Positions 39,922 to 52,292 of a stretch of DNA of 64,000 nucleotides are shown here, in pieces. The stretch spans positions 1-64,000 of the forward strand of contig JARVLF010000016.1 in assembly GCA_030849465.1 (NCBI GenBank), in the 5' to 3' direction. Under the pieces are notes generated by a model. The model was not told the origin of the DNA. It searched no databases and saw only the letters and a program-made list of their open reading frames with translations. This DNA comes from Moesziomyces globuligerus. Its lineage: Eukaryota > Basidiomycota > Ustilaginomycetes > Ustilaginales > Ustilaginaceae. The translations under genes and the position numbers were made by a program. Within the stretch, counting starts at the first letter, position 1. Every line of letters begins with the position of its first letter.

Positions 39922-42261
39922 CTACGAGAGGTACGATCTCGGGTCGGCAGAGGGATGGTAGTTTGCCCCGAACGGAGCGCTGCGACCAGGAGCGCCAGAA
40001 GCGCCACTGTCGGGTCCCGCGTGTGCGAGCTCGACCTTGCTCGGGCGTCCACGCTTGTTCCGTTGCGGATGCGCTGGCGATCCCGGCACACCCGTCCTCG
40101 GTGGCAGAGGAGCCTTGGGTCCCTCGCCCCCATCGCCAAAGTAGGGCTCCGAGCGGTTCATGGTAAAGCCAGGTTGAGCGCGGCGGATCTCATAAGCCGG
40201 CTCGATTGGCGACATGGCCGGGTCTCGCATGTACTTGGAAGGGCCGGGTCGACGGAAGTCATCGTGGGCACCAGGAGCGCCAGGTGCAAGAGACGATGCA
40301 GGGGTACCGCGCATCGCCGCACCGCTGCCGCCGAAAGAGCTCATCCGCCGCGCGCCCACAAAGCCTGGACGAGCGAAATCGCCGTGAGGCTGAAACGGCG
40401 CTTCAGCCATGTCTGCCTGCTCGCCACCATGGTCATGTGAGAAAGAGCTTCTGCCTGCTTGCGGCTCACTTTGCCATGAGCTTGGCCTCCGATATGGCTC
40501 GGTCGCATACGAAGGCCTTCTCGCAGTGGATGCAAGCTCCCGATGCCCGCCCAAATGCGATGGATCCGGCTCGCGCCGGCCGGCCACGAAGGGAGGTGCC
40601 TGTCCTCGCACCACGGCGGCCACCTGACTGACACTTGCAGCGTTCGATCGACGTTCCCATCCATACGGACTGTCCACACCTTTAGCGTGGGAGGCTCTTG
40701 GATCCATGCGTGCAAGCTGGCGCGGGGACATGGGCGCGTTGCCAGCGAAGTGATCGTTTGTGGTTGGCACGCCACCGAATTCATGGTCCGAGGACGGAGG
40801 AACGTGCCGCGCAGGTCTGACGAAGCCCGGTGGGTCTCTTGCTGCTGTCGAAAAGGACCTGGATTTAGCAACCATGCCTGCGGCTGCCTCACCAGGCGCG
40901 AGTGCAGCGCCAGCCACGGGAGGTCCATGCAGAGGCCCGAATTGCGGACTCGGGCCGTCTGTGGGGTCTCGAGAGAGGATGTGACGGATCCAAAGTTCTT
41001 GGTTACGGACGCGCTCCTCCATCTCCTTGAGACGCCCGAAGAGGTCCTGGTTCTGAAGGAACAGTTCGCGCGTCTGCTCGGTCAGATCCGTCCGCACTGA
41101 TGGCATGATGCTCGAAAGAATGTCATCACGAAGATGATTGCGCAGAATGTCAAAGAGCCCGGGCGGAAGCACGGCAAGGCCGTTGCGCCCCACACGTGCG
41201 ATGTTCTTCTTGCTCTTAGCTCCAGGGCGCTCAGGCGATGCCGCATCAGACGCGTCCACGTCGCCTCCGATCGGATCGTCAGCAGCTTCGCTGCCTTCCT
41301 CGTCGGTGTCTTCGTCCATAGACGAGGCAGTCAGGCTGCGTCGACTGGAGCTAGCGCGACGCTGTACACCCTTGTTGGAAGCATCGCCATACGTCGACGA
41401 ACTTGCAGCCCGATTCGAGAGCTCCTGGGCGATCGATCGAGCCTTGTCTTGAAGCGATGCGCCATATATCCCGTTGAATACCTTGGCGTATTCGTCCATG
41501 AGAGCCTTCTTGCCCAGCTTGACAGGCTTCTGGCGCTGCGCGCAGAACTGAGCCCAATCGCTGTACACTGCGTCGACACTCTGACGCATCTTCTCGGCCG
41601 TCATCGGTTCTGGATGGTGCTTGAAGATGAGATCGAGAAAAGTGTCGACCTCGTCTGGAGAGAGCGGGCATTGTGAGGCAGCATCAGTCGCGGAGGGCTC
41701 ATTGCCATCGACAGAAGAACGACGGCGCCGCGAATCCGGTGACGGCGATCGGCCCTCGGTGCCTTTGATTGCGGCTTGACCTTCGCTCTGTCGGTCAGTC
41801 TGCCCAGACATGGGGCCTGGCCCCATCGAGAAAGATGTTCGCAGAAGCTCGGCCCTCGGTTCGGCCTGTTTGGATCGTTTTGAGCTGGGTCCGTCGGTTT
41901 CCTTGACGTCGCTACGCTTCAACGGAGCAACGCGTCGCGTATGTGATGAGACGGAGCGAAATGTGCGATCTGTCCCGGCGATCTGCGATGTTTCGTCGCT
42001 AAGCTCGTCTTCTTCGGCTGATTCCTGCTCTCCGTCGCCTAAAGATCGAGCTGACGGACGGTCCCATGGCCTCTTGATCGGAGCGGTGTTGGATGATGAT
42101 GCCTTTGTCGGAGGTGAGCGTTTTGAGGGTGATGATTCGGCGGCTCTCGTGTAGCGCGGCCCGCGGTCGGGTGTTGATTGGGGCGAAGCCTTGTCCTGCC
42201 GAACTTGGTCCTGAGGCGCTCTTTCAGCCTCGTTGACGCTGCCGGCAGGCAGTCCGGACAT
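39922..42261 (-). CDS. AT-hook protein, conserved hypothetical (nuclear)
   Basis: A 779-residue protein that I do not recognise by name. From N to C: a Ser/Pro/Lys-rich acidic region; a structured block with DEVDTFLDLIFKHHPEPMT, then SVDAVYSDWAQFCAQ and KALMDEYAKVFNGIYG; a Ser-rich linker with acidic DEDTDEE; a second block, LPPGLFDILRNHLRDDILS, leading into a coiled coil (LFLQNQDLFGRLKEMEERVRNQE); a long disordered Pro/Arg/Gly/Ser region; and an AT-hook (KRGRPSK) near the C-terminus. The AT-hook and charged composition suggest a chromatin or transcription protein. ATG at 42261 is the first ATG on this strand for more than 600 bp; the frame is open upstream only without ATG. Confidence 0.72.
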   Translation of the reverse strand: MSGLPAGSVNEAERAPQDQVRQDKASPQSTPDRGPRYTRAAESSPSKRSPPTKASSSNTAPIKRPWDRPSARSLGDGEQESAEEDELSDETSQIAGTDRTFRSVSSHTRRVAPLKRSDVKETDGPSSKRSKQAEPRAELLRTSFSMGPGPMSGQTDRQSEGQAAIKGTEGRSPSPDSRRRRSSVDGNEPSATDAASQCPLSPDEVDTFLDLIFKHHPEPMTAEKMRQSVDAVYSDWAQFCAQRQKPVKLGKKALMDEYAKVFNGIYGASLQDKARSIAQELSNRAASSSTYGDASNKGVQRRASSSRRSLTASSMDEDTDEEGSEAADDPIGGDVDASDAASPERPGAKSKKNIARVGRNGLAVLPPGLFDILRNHLRDDILSSIMPSVRTDLTEQTRELFLQNQDLFGRLKEMEERVRNQELWIRHILSRDPTDGPSPQFGPLHGPPVAGAALAPGEAAAGMVAKSRSFSTAARDPPGFVRPARHVPPSSDHEFGGVPTTNDHFAGNAPMSPRQLARMDPRASHAKGVDSPYGWERRSNAASVSQVAAVVRGQAPPFVAGRREPDPSHLGGHRELASTARRPSYATEPYRRPSSWQSEPQAGRSSFSHDHGGEQADMAEAPFQPHGDFARPGFVGARRMSSFGGSGAAMRGTPASSLAPGAPGAHDDFRRPGPSKYMRDPAMSPIEPAYEIRRAQPGFTMNRSEPYFGDGGEGPKAPLPPRTGVPGSPAHPQRNKRGRPSKVELAHAGPDSGASGAPGRSAPFGANYHPSADPRSYLS

Positions 42262-45200
42262 AGCAGAGAGAGATGGCTTAGGTTGCGAAAGCGGGACCGT
42301 CTCGAGGAGGAGCGATAGTTTCACAAGATGCCGTACTGTCAGCGATGCGGTGTCTCCGGAGGGGGAGAGCAATCTGGTGAGGAGCTGTGGCAGTGATATG
42401 CCAATGCTGAGGACTTGTGCAGCGCTGTATGGACGGACGATCGGGCGTTGAGGTCTGTCCACGGAGCCAAGCGACCAAGCTTTGTGCTAGCGGGACCGAA
42501 AGAAGCACGTAGAGAAAGGGTCGGCGAGGCGCAGCCTATCCGGAGGAAGGAAGGGCAAGACTAGGCGCAAGAAGCGGAGATGAAAGGCGAAAGGTCGGTA
42601 GGATGCTATGTCGAGGGCGGTTCCGGGTTGGGTGTATGCAGAAAAAGGATCTCGAAGAAAGAGGAGGGAGACGCCGGATCGAGGAAGAGGGAACGGTCGA
42701 GGGGGTGAAACTCCGGAACGGTGACAAGGGAAGGGGTAAGGGAAAATAGGAAGGGGAGAGTAAGGGGGCAAAAGGAAGGGGGGGGGGGGGGGGGGAAGAA
42801 GAAAAGGTAACGTGGGGCAGTGCACGACGGCACTTGCTCGACCTCGTGCTCTTTATGTTCCCAACGAATGCGTTCACTGCGACAAGGTGCAATGTGCGAG
42901 AGCTTGGCTGTGAGAGAGCATGGATGCGAGAAGCAACGGAGGGGTGGCGCAAAGCTCCAGCGAGGGCGCGCAGATGAGGTGGAGGTGGTAGTGACGGAAT
43001 GGCACGCCCAGGGCGTGCAGCGCGTCGGCGGAGGCGTGAGATGAGACGATGCAGGGCGACACGTTCAGGTCTTCGCGCCGCAGCTGCTCCCGGGCTGAAT
43101 CAAAAGAATGTGGCGGTGGTGGTGCCGGCTGTCTGGCGCGCTGAAGGATCTGCGCGGCAAGATGCGTGCGAGGCGGAAAAGACGGTTGAAGATATGAAGA
43201 GGTGACGTCGGTGTAATTGGCTCTTGCAGCGGCTGCAGCTTTGGCGGCGAAGAATGAAGCGAGCGCCGATGAAAATGGATGCCGAGTATGATTTGATCGA
43301 TCCCACGCGATGGGCAGATGAAGACGACGGCGCCGTAATGCAGACGCAAGACCGAGCGCGCGCGTATTGAAGGCTAATGATGTAGATATGAAGATGTGGG
43401 CTGATGTCGGATGCAGGGATCCAGGATACACGTGGCCAGGATGGATGATTCCTGCTCGCGGCGGCAGATGTGGGCCGGCGGTAGAAGGCCAGATTCGCAG
43501 AGGACGCACAGCTGTCTCAGCGATGATGCGCGCTGCTAAGAAGTGGGCTTAGCTGTACGATTGATGATGGGCTCGCTCGTACGCTTGCAGCAGAGGGTGT
43601 CGGAACGGCGGGTTGTGCGTTTGAGTTGCGCGGGAGCCCAGAGGTGGGAAGGTGGCGGTCAGGGAAAGGGCAACGTCGGCCCACTCGCCGGACTTTGCGT
43701 TGATGAGATGTTTGATGGATAAGGTGAAGCCTCGAACGGACAAGCAAGCACGGTCGAGCCTCGTTTCTGTGGCGTCTCCGTTGGCGTCTCCGTTGGTTGG
43801 CAAGCGAACCAGGTGTATGAACTGTCCGTGCAGGAGGTGTCGTAGCTGGGCGAGAAGTGGACGACAGCCAGCGGCGGAGGCGGACAACGGGGTTCGCTCG
43901 GTCGCGTTGCGATGGAGGCGGTGGATGATATGCGCCGCAGATGATGGAGGGGCGAGATGGAGGTGAGAGTTTGACGAGGATTGTGTAGGCGGCGTCGCTG
44001 GGGTCGGGGTCTGGGTCGGTATGGAAAGGAGGCAAGAGAGATAGAGAGAGATGTGGGCGACCCCAAGCGGCGGAGTAGGGAGTGCCAAGCGTGCACCGAG
44101 GCGCTCGCGTGTGCGCGCGTATGTGCGTGTGTGCAGGCGGAAATCAGATCAGATGGCCGACGACTGGTCTGCGGTTGAGGATGCGATTGGAGACGGAAGG
44201 AGCGAGGGCGATGAGGCTCGGGAAGGGGCCATTAACCGGACGTGGACGAGCAGCGAACCAAGTGAACGGGACACCCAGGCGTCGAGGCCTCGACCTGGAC
44301 GCCTGGGTTGCAGAAGGCGACGTGCCCACTGCAGGGTGTCGTTCATCGCTTCCAGAACGCTGCAAAGCCGGAGCGCGTCTCTACAGGCGGGGCAGCCAGA
44401 CGAGCAGCTCACAGAGAGACACCGCAACCCTTGGCTCACAGTCCGACGGATGCTGGACAGGTGTCCGAATCACGCACGTCAAAGAGTTGCACCATGCCAA
44501 GGGCGCCAGGAGAGGTACGGCATTCGCGGAGCCAATGGCGATGCTGTAGGCGGGTCGTGAAGCGGGCCAAGCCAGAGGTACAGACAGTCCCCTTGGGCGT
44601 CGAGATGATTCCGGCTGCGTTGACTTCTTGTTGGTGTGTTGCGTTGCCTGAGGGTTGCATGACCCAACCCAGAAAGCAAGAGCACCCAGCCACCGAACAA
44701 ACTATTAAAATTAAAGATTTAAAGGTGGCCGCACTGCGGTCGCCTGCTCAAGCCACATGCACTGTTGACAGAGACCTGCACGTTTCCGTTGGACATATCG
44801 AGATGTCCAGAAAGGTTCGCAGTGAGGCACAAAGGCTGGGTCGTTGAGATGCTCAAGAATACCACAACCCCGTATTTTAGTTCGGTATGGCACAAGCCCG
44901 CGTTGGCTGAGGCTTGTGCAGAACCGAAGCCGTCCGGATCTGGTTGCTATCGATGCCACAAAAGTCATGGAAGGGCGCCTCTCAAGCCACGCCGTTGGCT
45001 TCCTCCGCAGCGCGAGCCCGCCAGCCAGACGATTTGGCGAACATTTCACGGCCGAGGCAGTCGACCTCTGCAAGGGTCGTGTTCGCTGCTCTCTTCGACT
45101 ATGGTCGGGAACGGCTCATGGTCTTGAGGAGGGATTGGATCGCGTGCGCGTGTGCTTTGCCTGACACAGTAAGACGACAAGGGTCCACATCGCCGGCTAG

Positions 45201-48200
45201 CTGGGTCCGGGTGCGCGGTGCCAGCCCCTCAGTGTCCCAAAGACAATGCGATCCGCGATGCAGAGGTGAGCGCGGAAACTTTTCCAGCTTGTCGGGACGA
45301 GGGCCTGGTCGGGCCGAAATGCCAGCTGTCCATCCGGTATGTTGCATGGGCGCTTCGGCGACGAACGGAAAGACTCGCATGCACCGCTGTGGAGCGCTGC
45401 ACAAAGCCGGTGCAGTTGCGAACACGTCATTGGCTTGCTACAGCAAGAGGTCGGACGTCACAACAGGTACACACTGACTGCCGAGGCACCGGACGTCGAC
45501 TTTTGGGTACCCTTGTGCACATTGGCGACCAAAGTCTACGTCTGAAGCGAGGCGAGACGTGGCGAAGCGAGGCGAGGCGAGGCGAGGCGAGGCGAGGCGA
45601 GGCACAGCAAGACAAGGCTAGACAAGGCAAGGGGCCCGCAGGCGAAAAAGGTTGCTGTGTGCTAGCGAGATGAGGTGTCGCGCGTCTCGAGGTCAACATG
45701 CACACGCGCTGTGGCCCCCCTCATGCAGAGTGGCTCTCGTGGCGTGCGGCGAGCTGTGCGATGTGCGAATTTAGGGCTGTACCGAGCGGTGATGGAACTG
45801 TTTCAGTCGCGTTCCCTGCGTGGCGGAACCACCTGGCATTCGGCGGCTCAGCTCGATCGCCTCGATGCAGCACTAGGTCAGGAAGGGAGTCGGCTTCGGC
45901 CCTGAAGCTTCGATCTCCGCCCGAGGCGTTGCATTCGCCCACTGGCGCATCGGATGCGGTGTGTACTGTACAGCGTGGTTGAAGGTGACAGCTGCGTTGA
46001 ACAAGCGGAGATTCAAATGACGCCGTATCTTGCTTTTGTTGTTCTCAGCCCTCAGTGGCGCTCCAGCGCCACATACATGGTTTCGACGCCATCAGTGCAT
46101 ATATTCATGTGCGCGACTAATACAGATGGCACCACAGACGCCTTGGCATCTTTGCTGGAACCTATTCATTGAAAGGTGGGGCTGTTCCAGCTCTCGAGCT
46201 TCGACACATCGCAGGCCCCGGGAACATGGGGGAACATGGTCTGCCCATGCACACCAACGTGAGATTTGGCGAATTTGGCGAGTTTGGCGAGTCTCGCAAA
46301 CACACATGTCAAGCCTAGCCGCGTCCGCATCAATTTTTAATCCTTTGACAATGAGGACTCGCGATCCCTTTTTTCCGGCACCGCTCGATAGCGAGCTACA
46401 CTAAACGAAGCCCGCCGTCGCGCCACGTCGCGTGCCCCCTCGCCGGACCACGTTGAAGCCCCCTGCCTGTCAACATGGAAGCTTGTATGCGCTCCGCCTG
46501 CTGATGCGCGGTGCGTTCCTGCTTGTGACAGTAGTACGTGTCGGAGCGGATTTATTCCACACGCTTCTCCGTTCTTCTTGTATGATGCGGTTGAACCGTT
46601 GATGATCGTGGCGAAAAGAAGCGTCGATCCCGTCCGGAACCTGTCCCAGCTGGGAGGCTCCGGCGCGACTAGCCGGGCGCGGCAGAGACACCCGGGTCTC
46701 ATAGGGAGGGGGAGCAGCGCCATTCCTTTGCAATTGCTCGCTAGGCATGGCGTATCGTTGCCGAGGTCATCTGTGCGGCTGCTGGGAGCCTAAAGCTGTC
46801 TCGAGTATCTCTGCACACCGAGCATGCAGCTGGGTATCGACCAGCTCGCCCCCGGCACCCTCGTCTCGACCCGCACATAATTTACGTAGCTGACCTTTTC
46901 CGCCCGTTCGTCGCGAGCAGACGTCCACGTCTGGAGAGTGCCCAGAACCTCTCGACGGCTCCACCTCCAATCAATGCGACACACCGCAGAACTGCATCCG
47001 AGCCGCGTTTTCCGAGCTGCCATTCGGAAGGGCCCGCCACGAACTCGACGCACCGAGTTGACCGACATCGTGCGCGTTTGGCGTCTTGGCATTGCCGCCG
47101 AGCCCCGGGTCCCATCCGCTCCGACTTCGAACGTTTGCCTTGGGGCCAAGCTTATGATTCAAGACGGAAGACAGCGCTCATCTCTTACCAGTACTCTTGC
47201 CCAATAGATAGAGATCGGAGATGAGCGGACGTGGTCAGAAAGAGGTCGAGCCGCTCCCAAATCAAAGTTCATACTGTAAAGCGCACCTCGGAGTGCCGTT
47301 GTGAATTGCCTCCTCGACGAAATTGCAAAGCCGTAGCCATGGCCATCTGGCAAACGAGATCTGCGTTCAAAGCAGGAACTGCGCTTCGTTGACGGGGTCA
47401 GCGACGTGCATACATTATTGGCCCGCTGCAAGTTACCGCTTTAACGAGCGAAGGCTGACAAAGTTGCAACGTAAGAGCCAAAGACGCACCGGCCCATCCT
47501 CCTTGCATCAGGGGAACCGCCTCTTCACCGAGGCTCGAGCGAAATCGTAGCGAATGGAGCCGGAACGGCGCAAGCGATTCTCCCGCACGCTTAGTTCCGC
47601 GGTCAAGCCTCTCGCTTCTGCAGGAGTGCAGTTCCGCGAGGCGTGTTCGAAACGACAGAGTCAAAAGTACAGTATACCACCTTCCTACACCGACCAAGCG
47701 GCCGACGAGAGACCCCGGACTTTTTGCAGACGGGCGCTTTCTGTCGTGTGCTTTAGCGAGCTTGCTTCCGCACAGCCGCAAGAAGCGCCCCGGACATGCA
47801 TTCCCAAAGTGCGCTTAGCATTCTTTACTTACGTTCGCATGCCCAAGAGTCTCTACCCCAAAATCTACTGCAACGCCGCCGCCGCAGCATCCACTGTATT
47901 CACCGCCCAATACAAATCCTCGCCGGGTTTTTCGTCCGTAGCTAAGACGTCGGACGTACCACCACAGATAGGCGAAAAAGCATCGTCGGTCTTGAAAGGG
48001 CAGCCATTGGCTCTTTGCCTAACAGTCTAATATACTATGGGTCGCCGATTGCTTTGAGCAAGTCTCTGAGGAGAGGCGAGCCAAATGGAGTGAAGCCGCC
48101 CCTTTCCCTGGTTGCTTTGTCCCTCAAACCTCCGCTGCAGCTACCTCGGCAGATTGCAACTGAACTTTCAGGGCGTGGTGCAAAATTTGGCTCGCTTGGC

Positions 48201-50561
48201 TGCCACGTTGAGAGGCGTGCTGGCTGGAGATCTGGAAGGTTGCTTGCCGGGAGAGTGTCTCGCCCGCGGCCCACTCCGCTCCGACCCCGAACGGGGCCCG
48301 TGCTCTGCTTGCCCGACTCTAGCTGTGAAGCTGTGCAGCTCGCTTCCGTACATGCTACGCCGGCAATGCCCGCGGGTCCGCAGCGGCGAGTGCGCTGGGC
48401 GGTCCTCAGCGCAGCCTGAGCAAGAGTCGCTGCGTCGCGGGCTTTGCAATTAGAGTGCGTAGGAACTTTGAGATCGGCGGGATCGTGCCTGATCTTTGCA
48501 AGCCACCCAAGCCTCCCCGTGTGCCACGTCCTGAGTGGATTCTATTCCCATCACCACTCGGCTCGCTCTGTACGCACAAGCTCAGTTTATGCGCAGGGGC
48601 ATCCAAGCCACTTCAGCTGGCAACGGAGTACTGAGCCACCACTTCCGCCACACCATTTTGCCATTGTATGCGCGTCTTAGTCGCCGCGGTGGTGCTATTG
48701 TGCGACTCGGCGGATGCAGGGTGGCTTAGCAGACGCAGGATGGCGCGCGGTCGCCGAGCATGCAAGGATGTCTCTGGCTACAATCTCGAAAGCCTCGTTG
48801 CCAGATGCACGATTCCGGCTCCTTGACAAGAACCTACTGACACGTATGGCTCTAGGACGCAAACTCATACCGTACAGGTAGAACAAAGCGGAGAATGATC
48901 TTCTCGGTCAGGGCTGGAACAAGACCTGCGACCATTCCTGATGTACGCCGGTCTGAGGGTGCATGTCAGATGATTTCTTGGGTGTCCTCTATCAGGGCAT
49001 CACATGTCCTCAAGTGCCAGCTCCGGGCTTTGTACGCCCAGATCAGAAGCCGTTTCCCGGAATACAGATTTCCAACCCCGCAATCTGGTTGGCATGGAAG
49101 AGGAGCCTCGGAGATGACCGACGGGCACGGCCAGGAGCCAATGAGTTCGCTTGGGCAGCCACAGCTCGGCCACTTACATCACGCATGGCTTGCCCCTTCT
49201 CGCCCGAGGTCGCAAACGAAGATCCCAGTCTGCATAGAGCGCCAGATCACTTGCGGCCGGCTGATCTCAAGCTGGTCGAGTGTGGATCGGAGACGGCTTC
49301 CATCAAGCGGCAGCGCTGGATTTGCATGTGCAAAGCACAGGTTCGGAGGCAGCTCGTGCAGCCAGCCACGCCAGATTGAGAAGCCGCAAGCCTCATGGTA
49401 CCGTGGCTGATGCAGCCACATGCTGGATGATTCACAATTGTTCTTTGGCCGCGAGCCGATCCGGAAACGTGCGCGGTTCTAGACACTCTGTGGATTGGTT
49501 GGCGCGTTGGTCGATACTCACCGATTTTGGCTGTTCCTACATTTCGGCTGGAACGTCGTTTGGACTCCGCTTGCTCGCTTGACACAGGCGGGCGTTACCT
49601 TCTGGGCGTCCCCACCGGTCCACGACGTGTACGTCAGGCCACGAGACTAAGACAGTGGCCATGAGCTTAAGCCATGCTCTCGCCAAGCGCGAGGATGGAC
49701 TTGTTTACATCACAGTATCAAATTACGCTCATCGACTTGACAGCAATTTGTAGGCTAGGCCTGCCGTGCAAGACGGTGACGGCGCGCGGTCCGTTCGGAC
49801 TCGAGGGACAGCAAGGGGGCTGCGGTCCGCGCTGGTTGAGTTTCTCCTGTCCCATCGCGGCAATTCGCCTACCGGGCTGCGTGCAAATGCCGCTCTCCGC
49901 CCTGCGTCGAAGGTTGCGAGCCAGGCTGATCCCAAAACGAACAGTGCTCGGCGGTTTGGCATCGCTTCGCATGAGCTCCTTATGCAGCCGCGCGATGGGA
50001 TCCATTGTGCAAGTGTCGGGGCTTGACGCACCCCGCACGTCGGCGGAAGGATTCCCCGACAAAGGCAATTATCATCTGATTCGCATCGTGCGTTTCCTCC
50101 ACCAGCGGTTAGGACTTGGTGTCATCAGGACCTATCAGCAAGCCAAGCGCTTACGACGCAGGAGAAGATGTCGGCCCATCGCCGATCAATCCCAATCGGA
50201 ATAGAGCAAGCTGGCTTGAATGTTTCCAACCGGCCCGAGGTGTTGAACCGCAGCATCGAACAAAAGTGTCGGAAATTCGCGCACGGTGCAGCTCCCGAAA
50301 ACTCCACTTGACCATGAACAGGATCGTGCGTCTCGAACGCGCCTCCATCACACCAACTCCACTATCTTCCGGCTGCACAATCGTCGACACGAGGGATTCA
50401 CGCACAGCACAGCGATCAGCGTTTCCGAGAGGCCGCTCATATCAAGCGTGTCCGCCGACCCCGAAAGCGAAACGCTCGATCTTGCAAGTCGCCACACTCT
50501 GCTAATCCAAGCAGCGGTAAGCTCGCTGCTCCACAGGGCCGCCTTCGATTCCCCTGCAAGC
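42262..50561. other. 8.3-kb stretch without a supportable gene
   Basis: Every frame here is short, lacks an ATG, or has irregular composition, and no tRNA, rRNA, transposase or reverse transcriptase motif was seen. Notable contents: a poly-G run at about 42779-42796; two open minus-strand frames without ATG at 42874-43509 and 43549-44088, which could hide a spliced gene; a (GGCGA)n run at 45548-45602; and a 9-bp tttggcgag-type repeat at 46267-46295. Confidence 0.5.
45548..45602. repeat. (GGCGA)n microsatellite
   Basis: A run of aggcg/ggcga pentamers, about seven perfect copies with diverged neighbours, grading into a caagg-rich purine stretch to about 45632. Confidence 0.85.
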
Positions 50562-52292
50562 ATGGCATCGATCCTCGATGGCTTTGCCGAAAGGCTGCAG
50601 GACGTCTCAACTCAGCCTAACAATGCGCGGCCATCAGCATACGAGGCGCTGATCTCGGAGCTGCTTCAGGCGCCGGGGAGCAAGATCAGTCGCGCACAGC
50701 TGCTTGAAGCCACCTCGGCTTATCTGCGACATGCTGTGTTTAGCGAGCAGAATGCCACAGGAGGCGGATTGGTAGTAGGCCGACAGGCACTCACGGCGCT
50801 CGAGCACCATGCCGGTCGTGTGGCCGAGGAGCACGAAGCGCAGCGTCGGGACAAGAACAGGATGCAGGACGTCGAGGACGAGAGCATGCCGCCGATCGCG
50901 GATAACGACACGCGACGCCAGATGCTCGAGAACGCACTCGAGCAGCTGCAGCCCAGAGTGCTGAGCTTTGAAGAGCAGGCCTCGAGCCTGCGAATGCAGC
51001 TGGCCAGTTTGCTCGAGGCGGACGAGGACTGGAGCGAGGCAGCGCGCGTTCTGCTTGCGATCCCGCTCGATTCAGGACACCGCAACGTTTCGGATCACTT
51101 CAAGCTCTCGATCTACGTGCGCATAGCGCGTCTGCTACTCGAAGGAGACGATCCGGTCGCAGCCGACATGTATCTCAAGCGCGCCAGCATGATCATCCAC
51201 AACGTACCCGGCGCGCTACCTTCGCAATTTCAGCAGCAGCTGGACGAGGCATCGGGTCAGGCGGCTTCGGCCTCGGGCGAGACGGGCGAAGGCGCGCAGG
51301 CGACATCAGCGGATGGCAGCGGCGCTGACAGCAGCTCGACCACAGGACCAAAAGACAAGCTGGAAGACCCGAAAGTGCTCGGGCTGCAGTACCGACTCTC
51401 GCAAGCACGTGTGTACGACTCACAACGCCGATTCGCCGAGGCGGCCGTGCGGTACCACGAGCTGAGCTACGTGACCGAGATCGACGAGGACGACCGGGCC
51501 ATGATGCTATCGGCGGCGGTGACGGCATCGATCCTGTCGCCTGCTGGACCTCAACGCGCACGGACGCTGGCGACGCTGATGCGTGACGAGCGGACGCCGT
51601 CGTTGCCACAGTACACGATCCTGTCCAAGGTGTTTCTGGACCGCGTGATCCGTGCCGACGAGATTGCAAACTTCGAAAAGCTGCTCTCGCCCCACCAGAT
51701 CGCCAAGTTGGCGCCTTCATCGGCGCCAGTGGCCGTTCATACTTCGACGTCGGTGGCGGGCGAATCGGTTCGACATGCGCCGTCGACGGTTCTGGACCGA
51801 GCCATGATCGAGCACAATGTGCTGAGCGCATCGAGGCTATACGACAACATCACGCTTGCTGGGCTGGGGGCGTTGGTCAATCTGAGCCCCGAGGGAGCCG
51901 AGGAGATCGCGAGAAAGATGATCATGCAGGGGCGTTTGAAAGGATGGATCGACCAGGTGGGAGGCTCGAATCAAGATGGAAGGTTGGGCAAAGGAGGTGT
52001 GCTGTTCTTCATGGACCAGGAGCGACGCGGCGAGGGCGAGCCGACGGCAGGTGGGCTCAGCGCGACCAAGGGCGAGGGAGGCGCGAGCGCGGCTGAAGGC
52101 GGCAGCGGGGGTGGTGGTGCGGGCGGTGAAGAGGGAGCAAGCGGTGCGAGCGGTGCAGGCGACCTGGACACAAAGTGGACTCGGCGATGGGACCAGCAGA
52201 TTGCAAGCGTGACAGGAGCGCTCGAAGACGTGTGCCAGCGGATCAACCAGATCTCGGCCACCGCTGCCCCTGCTAGCTCGATGACAGCTTGA
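50562..52292 (+). CDS. CSN4: COP9 signalosome subunit 4
   Basis: A 576-residue PCI-domain protein of the COP9 signalosome, the complex that removes Nedd8 from cullin-RING ubiquitin ligases. The N-terminal half is made of helical repeats (DWSEAARVLLAIPLDSG, then HFKLSIYVRIARLLLEGDDPVAADMYLKRAS). The C-terminal half has the blocks best conserved in CSN4: ILSPAGPQRARTLATLMRDER, then YTILSKVFLDRVIR, LLSPHQIAKL, VLDRAMIEHNVLSASRLYDNI, and the winged-helix end GRLKGWIDQVGG. A Gly/Ala/Ser-rich insertion lies between about 490 and 535, and a Gly/Ala/Ser linker near 315-340. CSN4 is about 400 residues in animals, so this copy is long. The first ATG in frame is 50562 (agcATGG). Confidence 0.93.
   Translation: MASILDGFAERLQDVSTQPNNARPSAYEALISELLQAPGSKISRAQLLEATSAYLRHAVFSEQNATGGGLVVGRQALTALEHHAGRVAEEHEAQRRDKNRMQDVEDESMPPIADNDTRRQMLENALEQLQPRVLSFEEQASSLRMQLASLLEADEDWSEAARVLLAIPLDSGHRNVSDHFKLSIYVRIARLLLEGDDPVAADMYLKRASMIIHNVPGALPSQFQQQLDEASGQAASASGETGEGAQATSADGSGADSSSTTGPKDKLEDPKVLGLQYRLSQARVYDSQRRFAEAAVRYHELSYVTEIDEDDRAMMLSAAVTASILSPAGPQRARTLATLMRDERTPSLPQYTILSKVFLDRVIRADEIANFEKLLSPHQIAKLAPSSAPVAVHTSTSVAGESVRHAPSTVLDRAMIEHNVLSASRLYDNITLAGLGALVNLSPEGAEEIARKMIMQGRLKGWIDQVGGSNQDGRLGKGGVLFFMDQERRGEGEPTAGGLSATKGEGGASAAEGGSGGGGAGGEEGASGASGAGDLDTKWTRRWDQQIASVTGALEDVCQRINQISATAAPASSMTA

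Noticed and set aside
42874..44088. Two adjacent minus-strand frames (42874-43509 and 43549-44088)
   Set aside because: Neither has a usable ATG near its start, and no splice join tested by eye gave a sensible protein. Kept only as a candidate for a spliced gene.
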